Below, piece after piece: positions 1 to 4,019 of a stretch of DNA of 5,993 bases (positions within the stretch are counted from its first letter, which is position 1; each line of letters starts with the position of its first letter). The DNA comes from Acidobacteriota bacterium (GTDB lineage Bacteria > Acidobacteriota > Terriglobia > Versatilivoradales > Versatilivoraceae), in contig JAPPFQ010000721.1 of the NCBI GenBank assembly GCA_028875135.1, positions 1 to 5,993 of the forward strand, in the 5' to 3' direction. A program made the position numbers and the translations under genes. Below the pieces are notes generated by a model. The model was not told where the DNA came from, searched no databases, and saw only the letters and a list, made by a program, of their open reading frames with translations.

Positions 1-382
1 GGTCCCTGGTGACAATCACCCCATCCACGCCGGCGGCCGCGCAGCACCTCAAGACCGCGCCCAGGTTTCGCGGATCCTCGACAGAATCCATCACAACCAC
101 CAGAGGCGCGGGCCCCAAACCGTCCAGGAGATCGTCCAACTCGAAGTAGGGCCGGGCTGCACAGACCGCCACCACTCCCTGGTGTTTGGCGCCGCCCACC
201 CGCTCATCCAGAAGGTTGCGCGACTCAAACCGGATGGTGTATCCCTGCCGCCTGGCGAGATGGACGATGGCCTTTAGTCCGGAGCTGCCGGTTTCACGGG
301 CGACGTAGAGGCACGAAACCGGTCTGGCGCCGGATCTCAGACACTCTCTCACCGGATGGATGCCGTAGATCAGTTGCTCCAT
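1..382 (-). CDS. rlmB: 23S rRNA (guanosine-2'-O-)-methyltransferase RlmB, TrmH/SpoU family (N-terminal part, truncated by window edge)
   Basis: The first 127 codons of a SpoU-class SPOUT methyltransferase are present; the gene continues past base 1. Seen: the N-terminus reads MEQLIYGIHPVREC, the usual start of the L7Ae-like RNA-binding domain (about residues 3-75), which closes with KHQGVVAV at 66-73. The catalytic domain begins near residue 93, with motif 1 DPRNLGAVLR at 103-112, including the conserved Asn106 and Arg112. The remaining knot motifs are off-window. Known of the family: RlmB methylates the ribose of G2251 in the 23S rRNA peptidyl-transferase region using S-adenosylmethionine. 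The ATG at 382-380 shares one base with the gltX stop (TGATG) and has no clear Shine-Dalgarno site, so coupling to gltX translation is inferred. A TrmH-family paralogue with a different RNA target is the main alternative, but the N-terminal domain and gene order favour RlmB. Confidence 0.9.
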   Translation of the reverse strand, partial: MEQLIYGIHPVRECLRSGARPVSCLYVARETGSSGLKAIVHLARRQGYTIRFESRNLLDERVGGAKHQGVVAVCAARPYFELDDLLDGLGPAPLVVVMDSVEDPRNLGAVLRCCAAAGVDGVIVTRD

Positions 383-1902
383 CAATGGTCCGGTTTCGGT
401 CCGTGGGAAAGCATGGCGCTATGGAACTCGCTGATCCTTTCCCGGCAGTCTTTGATTCGACGGGGCAATGCCAGTCGACTGCCACCCTCGAATATGGGCA
501 CCAGCTTGTCCAGCTCCGGCCCTGAATCCTTGCCCGTCAGCGCCACCCGAATGGGATGAAAAAGCTTTCTTCCCTTTTGACCGCTGCCGACCTTCACGCT
601 CTGCACGATGGACGACCATTCCCGGACCACGTCGCGCCCCTCACGAGAAAGTTGATTCCTGAGTTCCGCAACGACTCTTGCGGCCCCGGGCAGCGCCAGC
701 ACCTGGCGCACTCCGTCATCCTGAACGGCCTTTTCCGCCTCAAAGGACCATAGCTGAGGCGCCATATGGGAAATCTGGCTCAGGTGGTCCAGGCCGGGCA
801 GAAAGGCCTCAACCACCAGTCCTACCCATTGGCGTACTCCGGAATCCACCTCCTCCAACAGTCCCTCCTGCATCAGGTAGGCGCTGGCCCACTCGACAGC
901 GCGGGAGGGCTCGCATTCTTTCAGGTAGTGCCGGTTGAAAAAATACAGCTTGTGAATGTCGAAAACGGCCGAACTCTTCGACACTCGCTCGATGTCGAAG
1001 CTTGCAACCAGCTCTTCCGGCGAAAGGATTTCAGTCTGGTCGTCCCTGGGCGCCCATCCCAGAAGGGTCAGGTAGTTGAGCAAGGCTTCCGGAAGCACCC
1101 CCTCATCCCGAAAGTGTTGCAGTGAGGTTGCGCCGTGTCGCTTCGAAAGGCGGGTGCGGTCGGGCCCGAGAATGGTCGACAAATGAGCGAAAACCGGCAG
1201 GGGCCATCCCAGGGCCTCGTATATCAGAACCTGTCTGGGGGTGTTGGACAGGTGGTCGTCGCCCCGCACGACGTGGCTGATCTTCATCAAGCCATCGTCC
1301 ACGACCGCCGCGTAGTTGTAGGTGGGCATGCCGTTGGACCGGACCAGAATGGGATCCCCCAGCACCGCGCTGTCAAACGTCATCTCGCCATGGACCAGGT
1401 CCTGAAAGACAACCTTGCCGGAGCGGACCTCCAGGCGAATCACCGACGGATGGAAATCCTTCAGCCGTTGAGCCACCTCCCCCGCAGAAAGATTCCGGCA
1501 GGTCCCGGGATACTTCCAGGCGGCTCCCGCCCGCCGCGCCTCCCGGGCCTGCCGTCCCAATTCCTCCTCACTGCAAAAGCACCGGTAGGCGGCACCCCTC
1601 TCCAACAAGGACTCGGCATGGTGCGCATAAATTGCGGTTCGGCTGCTTTGGCGATAGGGACCGAACCTTCCCCCGCAGTCCGGCCCTTCCTGCCAATCCA
1701 GTCCCAGCCACCTCAGATTTCGGCAGATGAGATCCTCGAAACGGCTATCGGAACGAGCCAGGTCGGTGTCTTCAATCCGAATGACAAGGGCGCCGCCATA
1801 CTTTTTCGCGAACAGCCAGTTGAAGACGGCGGTCCGAGCATTTCCGACGTGCAGTTCACCGGTCGGGCTGGGAGCAAAGCGGAGACGATTGTGCATGTCC
1901 AC
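382..1902 (-). CDS. gltX: Glutamyl-tRNA synthetase (GluRS)
   Basis: Class I aminoacyl-tRNA synthetase that charges tRNA-Glu with glutamate using ATP in the cytoplasm. Seen (506 residues from a GTG at 1902): RFAPSPTG at 8-15; the HIGH-type signature as HVGN at 18-21; IEDTD at 43-47; a zinc-type pattern Cys108, Cys110, Tyr131, Cys135; the substrate-pocket stretch GMPTYNYAAVVDD at 191-203; RGDDHLSNTPRQ at 213-224; and the KMSKS-type loop as LSKRHG at 252-257. The C-terminal anticodon-binding part ends with the family-typical LFHPIRVALTGKDSGPELDK. Length is slightly above the common 470-490. The GTG lies 2 bases after the ispD stop; an ATG at 1896 (504 residues) is equally plausible because neither has a clear Shine-Dalgarno site. 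Whether the enzyme is discriminating or also charges tRNA-Gln cannot be decided from this window. Confidence 0.97.
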   Translation of the reverse strand: MDMHNRLRFAPSPTGELHVGNARTAVFNWLFAKKYGGALVIRIEDTDLARSDSRFEDLICRNLRWLGLDWQEGPDCGGRFGPYRQSSRTAIYAHHAESLLERGAAYRCFCSEEELGRQAREARRAGAAWKYPGTCRNLSAGEVAQRLKDFHPSVIRLEVRSGKVVFQDLVHGEMTFDSAVLGDPILVRSNGMPTYNYAAVVDDGLMKISHVVRGDDHLSNTPRQVLIYEALGWPLPVFAHLSTILGPDRTRLSKRHGATSLQHFRDEGVLPEALLNYLTLLGWAPRDDQTEILSPEELVASFDIERVSKSSAVFDIHKLYFFNRHYLKECEPSRAVEWASAYLMQEGLLEEVDSGVRQWVGLVVEAFLPGLDHLSQISHMAPQLWSFEAEKAVQDDGVRQVLALPGAARVVAELRNQLSREGRDVVREWSSIVQSVKVGSGQKGRKLFHPIRVALTGKDSGPELDKLVPIFEGGSRLALPRRIKDCRERISEFHSAMLSHGPKPDH

Positions 1903-1904
1903 GG

Positions 1905-2630
1905 CTAACTGCTGCCGCCGCTTTGCGGCTCCGCCCGAACTCCCGGGCTGGAAGATTGCCGGACGAAGAGCTCGGCCAGCGGCAGGTCGGCAGGCTTGGT
2001 GATCTTGATGTTCCGCTCGCTACCCAGCAGTACCGTCACCGGATAACCCAGACGCTCCACCAGACAGGACTCGTCGCTCGCGTAGTAGTGGTCGGCACGG
2101 GCCTTTTCAAACGCTTCTTCGAGAATGTCATAGCGAAAGGCTTGGGGAGTCTGAACCATGACAATTTTCTCGCGCGGCAGAGTGGCCACCACCCGTTGGC
2201 GCTCCACTTGCTTGACCGTATCGATGCAGGGGAGAGCCACGATGGCGCTACCCTTCTCGGCCGCTGTATCGATGACGGCCTCAATCATCGCCGGCTCGAC
2301 AAAAGGCCTGACACCGTCATGCACTACCACGATATCGGTGCCCGAATCGAGTTCCTTGAAGCCGTTATAGACCGACTCCTGGCGATGAGCTCCACCTGCA
2401 ATCAGGCGGGCGAAGTCCGACAGCCCCCACTGCTCCAACTCCTGGCGGAAACCGGGCATGTCCGCCTCCCGGAGAGAGACGCATGCCGCCGGAACCCGGC
2501 TGCAGGCCGCGAATTTTCCCAACGTATGGATGAGGACCGAACCATCCCCCAGTGGAATGAACTGCTTGGGACTGGGGGACTTCATCCGCGTCCCAACGCC
2601 CGCCGCCGGAATGATGGCAGCCACATTCAT
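1905..2630 (-). CDS. ispD: 2-C-methyl-D-erythritol 4-phosphate cytidylyltransferase IspD
   Basis: Third step of the MEP (non-mevalonate) isoprenoid pathway: CTP plus methylerythritol phosphate gives CDP-methylerythritol and pyrophosphate. Seen (241 residues, close to the 236 of E. coli IspD): the nucleotide-binding loop PAAGVGTRM at 8-16 with Arg15, KQF at 22-24, GGAHRQESV at 79-87, VHDGVRPF at 103-110 (Asp105, Arg108), DTVKQV at 137-142, QTPQAF at 160-165, SDE at 185-187 and NIKITKP at 207-213 (Lys209 in the place of the E. coli substrate-binding lysine). All main catalytic positions are present. The final 15 or so residues (from about 227) form a Ser/Pro/Gly-rich tail beyond the fold. The ATG overlaps the stop of the upstream PIN/TRAM gene by four bases (ATGA), which argues for co-translation. 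No ispF domain is fused to it and no ispF gene follows it. Confidence 0.96.
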   Translation of the reverse strand: MNVAAIIPAAGVGTRMKSPSPKQFIPLGDGSVLIHTLGKFAACSRVPAACVSLREADMPGFRQELEQWGLSDFARLIAGGAHRQESVYNGFKELDSGTDIVVVHDGVRPFVEPAMIEAVIDTAAEKGSAIVALPCIDTVKQVERQRVVATLPREKIVMVQTPQAFRYDILEEAFEKARADHYYASDESCLVERLGYPVTVLLGSERNIKITKPADLPLAELFVRQSSSPGVRAEPQSGGSS

Positions 2631-3643
2631 GGTCCAACGGCTTCCATCTTGTGTGAACGGTCGTGGTAGCGACCGAATATCATCTTGCCGGCGGTGGTCT
2701 GCAGGACACTGGTGACCGAGGTGTCTATGGTCTTTCCGATCACCTTTCTGGCGTTATCCACCACTACCATGGTGCCGTCATCGAGGTAGGCGACCCCTTG
2801 GTTGTACTCCTTGCCCTCCTTCAGAATGAATACCTTCATGACCTCGCCTGGGAGCACGACCGGCTTCAGCGAGTTGGCCAGCTCATTGATATTCAACACG
2901 GGAACATCTTGCAATTGAGCTATCTTCTTGAGGTTGAAGTCGTTGGTAACAATCTTGGCCTCCAGTTCCTTGGCCAGCTCGATGAGCTTCAAATCCACCT
3001 CCCGGATCTGGGGAAAGTCCTTCTCCAGGATCTGCACCTCAATCCCGGCCATTTTCTGTATCCGCTGGAGAATATCCAGACCGCGCCGTCCCCGATTCCG
3101 CTTCAGGGAATCCGCTGAATCGGCTACCTGCTGGAGCTCTCGCAGCACGAACTGGGGAATGAGCAGAATTCCGTCGATGAAGCCGGTCTCACAGACGTCA
3201 GCCACGCGCCCGTCAATGATCACGCTGGTATCCAGGATCTTGTAGTTCTTCCCGCTACGCCTCTCCCCGGCAAAGAACCCGCCCAAAGCCGAGAGGTTGA
3301 GGAGATCTCCCTTGTTGGCTCCCATCACAAGGCCGACGTAGCCCATGAACAGGAACAGTCCAATTTGAAGAAACGACTTGGTTTGAGGATCAATCGTCGT
3401 CTCGACCAGCATGATGCCGATCATGGCGGCTCCGCCGATGCCCATAATGGACCCGATGGCTGCACCGATGAGCTGCTTCAACGAGGTCTTTCTCAGGCGG
3501 ACCTCGAAAATGATGATCGCTCCGGAAGTCACCGCACCGACGACCGCCGCCAGAGGCTTTGTCAACTCAAAGGGCTGAAAGTAGTAACAACTGAAAATGA
3601 AAACCGCACAGAACACCACCCGAATAAAGGTTGTCTCCAACAA
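2627..3643 (-). CDS. yacL: YacL-like membrane-anchored PIN/TRAM domain protein (putative ribonuclease)
   Basis: Seen in 338 residues: four hydrophobic segments (about 6-25, 33-50, 57-80, 91-109), then a PIN nuclease domain starting at KILDTSVIIDGR (135-146), with acidic residues Asp138, Glu169, Asp217 and Asp235 (TNDFNLKKIA, 233-242) in the order expected for the metal site. A TRAM-type beta domain follows from LPGE (264-267) to about 324, including GVAYLDDGTMVVVDNA. This is the architecture of Bacillus YacL; length is close to that family. The acidic residues suggest a metal-dependent RNase at the membrane and TRAM suggests RNA binding, but the physiological substrate is not established. The start is TTG: an in-frame TGA lies only three codons upstream, a strong Shine-Dalgarno site precedes it by 6 bases, and later starts would cut into the first membrane segment. 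A second TTG follows immediately (3640). First gene of the operon. Confidence 0.92.
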   Translation of the reverse strand: MLETTFIRVVFCAVFIFSCYYFQPFELTKPLAAVVGAVTSGAIIIFEVRLRKTSLKQLIGAAIGSIMGIGGAAMIGIMLVETTIDPQTKSFLQIGLFLFMGYVGLVMGANKGDLLNLSALGGFFAGERRSGKNYKILDTSVIIDGRVADVCETGFIDGILLIPQFVLRELQQVADSADSLKRNRGRRGLDILQRIQKMAGIEVQILEKDFPQIREVDLKLIELAKELEAKIVTNDFNLKKIAQLQDVPVLNINELANSLKPVVLPGEVMKVFILKEGKEYNQGVAYLDDGTMVVVDNARKVIGKTIDTSVTSVLQTTAGKMIFGRYHDRSHKMEAVGP

Positions 3644-3649
3644 ATGGTC

Positions 3650-3659
3650 TCACCCCCTT
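3650..3659 (-). promoter_or_regulatory. Strong Shine-Dalgarno site deciding the TTG start of yacL
   Basis: On the minus strand this reads AAGGGGGTGA, one mismatch from AAGGAGGTGA, and ends 6 bases before the TTG at 3643. It contains the in-frame TGA (3652-3650) that blocks any longer reading frame. It is the only strong ribosome-binding site visible in the window; the genes downstream in the operon lack one. Confidence 0.8.
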
Positions 3660-3844
3660 CGAATCAGGACGGAACGCCCGCAATTTGGCCGGGAAAAGGC
3701 TTGATGCTTGAAACAGACGGCAAGGAAGTCACAGGCACAGGCAGGCTATCGGCGAGAAGAAGCTCGGAGGAAACATCAACAGGCTGCCTGCCGACGTTGG
3801 TCATTTTGAAACCCCATATCATTCGCGGCGCCACCGATTCAGCG

Positions 3845-3860
3845 TGCCGAATTGCCGAAT
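3845..3860. repeat. 8-bp perfect tandem duplication in the intergenic region
   Basis: TGCCGAAT occurs twice head to tail with no spacer, and is followed by a partial copy (GCC). It could be a slippage duplication or a pair of protein-binding half-sites; the sequence alone does not decide. Confidence 0.5.
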
Positions 3861-3871
3861 GCCATGGGAGT

Positions 3872-3892
3872 TGCAGGAAGTCACATCCTGCA
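3872..3892. repeat. Perfect 7-7-7 inverted repeat, possible operator or 5' hairpin
   Basis: Arms TGCAGGA (3872-3878) and TCCTGCA (3886-3892) are perfect reverse complements around a 7-base centre. The element starts right where transcription from the predicted minus-strand promoter (-10 at 3905-3900) should begin. That position suits either a repressor operator or a stem at the very 5' end of the yacL mRNA. No regulator gene is visible in the window. Confidence 0.5.
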
Positions 3893-3899
3893 TGGGTGC

Positions 3900-3929
3900 A
3901 GTATAGCATTGTGCCGGCGCCTCATTCAA
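3900..3929 (-). promoter_or_regulatory. Candidate sigma70-type promoter for the yacL operon
   Basis: Minus strand: -35 TTGAAT (3929-3924, 4 of 6 to TTGACA), 18-base spacer, -10 TATACT (3905-3900, 5 of 6) preceded by TGC, giving an extended -10. Predicted start near 3893. This is the best minus-strand match I could find by eye between the two gene blocks, but it lies 250 bases before yacL, so the assignment is inference. Confidence 0.45.
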
Positions 3930-3956
3930 CCGCCGCGACCTTTCTCCGGGAAGATC

Positions 3957-3985
3957 TTGTCCCAGCAAGCTCAAACACTTATACT
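3957..3985 (+). promoter_or_regulatory. Candidate sigma70-type promoter for the DUF1592-family gene
   Basis: Plus strand: -35 TTGTCC (3957-3962, 4 of 6), exactly 17 bases, then -10 TATACT (3980-3985, 5 of 6). The predicted start near 3992 leaves about 28 nt before the GTG at 4020, which fits that GTG as the start codon and rules out the in-frame TTG codons at 3909 and 3957. Confidence 0.45.
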
Positions 3986-4019
3986 CGGTCCGAATTGGTT
4001 CCAGTTGAGCACGCTCGCC

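Larger units (their letters stand above)
3644..3893 (-). other. Predicted long 5' leader of the yacL-ispD-gltX-rlmB operon
   Basis: If the minus-strand promoter at 3900-3929 is used, about 250 nt of untranslated RNA precede yacL. The stretch contains a 7-bp complementary pair, GGCAGGC at 3740-3746 and GCCTGCC at 3786-3792, separated by 39 bases, and the inverted repeat at 3872-3892. There is no U-run after a stem, so no intrinsic attenuator is evident. I do not recognise a known riboswitch class. A promoter closer to yacL was searched for by eye and none was convincing. Confidence 0.35.

Noticed and set aside
1132..1149. GluRS ATP-binding loop reads LSKRHG rather than KMSKS
   Set aside because: This form is usual in bacterial GluRS and is not a sign of inactivation.
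1135..1908. A 257-codon plus-strand open frame antisense to gltX
   Set aside because: The opposite strand carries all the GluRS signatures; the plus-strand product shows no recognisable domain.
1923..2669. A 248-codon plus-strand open frame antisense to ispD
   Set aside because: IspD motifs are complete on the minus strand, and the antisense product looks like a mirror of them with no fold signature.
3824..3836. T-box-like stretch on the minus strand (GGTGGCGCCGCG against GGGTGGNACCGCG) upstream of an operon containing gltX
   Set aside because: Only about 60 nt separate it from the predicted transcription start, too short for a normal Stem I, and no terminator or matching antiterminator pair is evident. 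The motif also contains a GGCGCC palindrome likely by chance in GC-rich DNA. A covariance-model scan would settle it.
3664..3909. An 81-codon minus-strand open frame just before yacL
   Set aside because: Its ATG at 3909 lies upstream of the predicted transcription start and inside the promoter, the product matches no family I know, and no good ribosome-binding site precedes it. A shorter leader peptide from an internal ATG remains possible but is unsupported.
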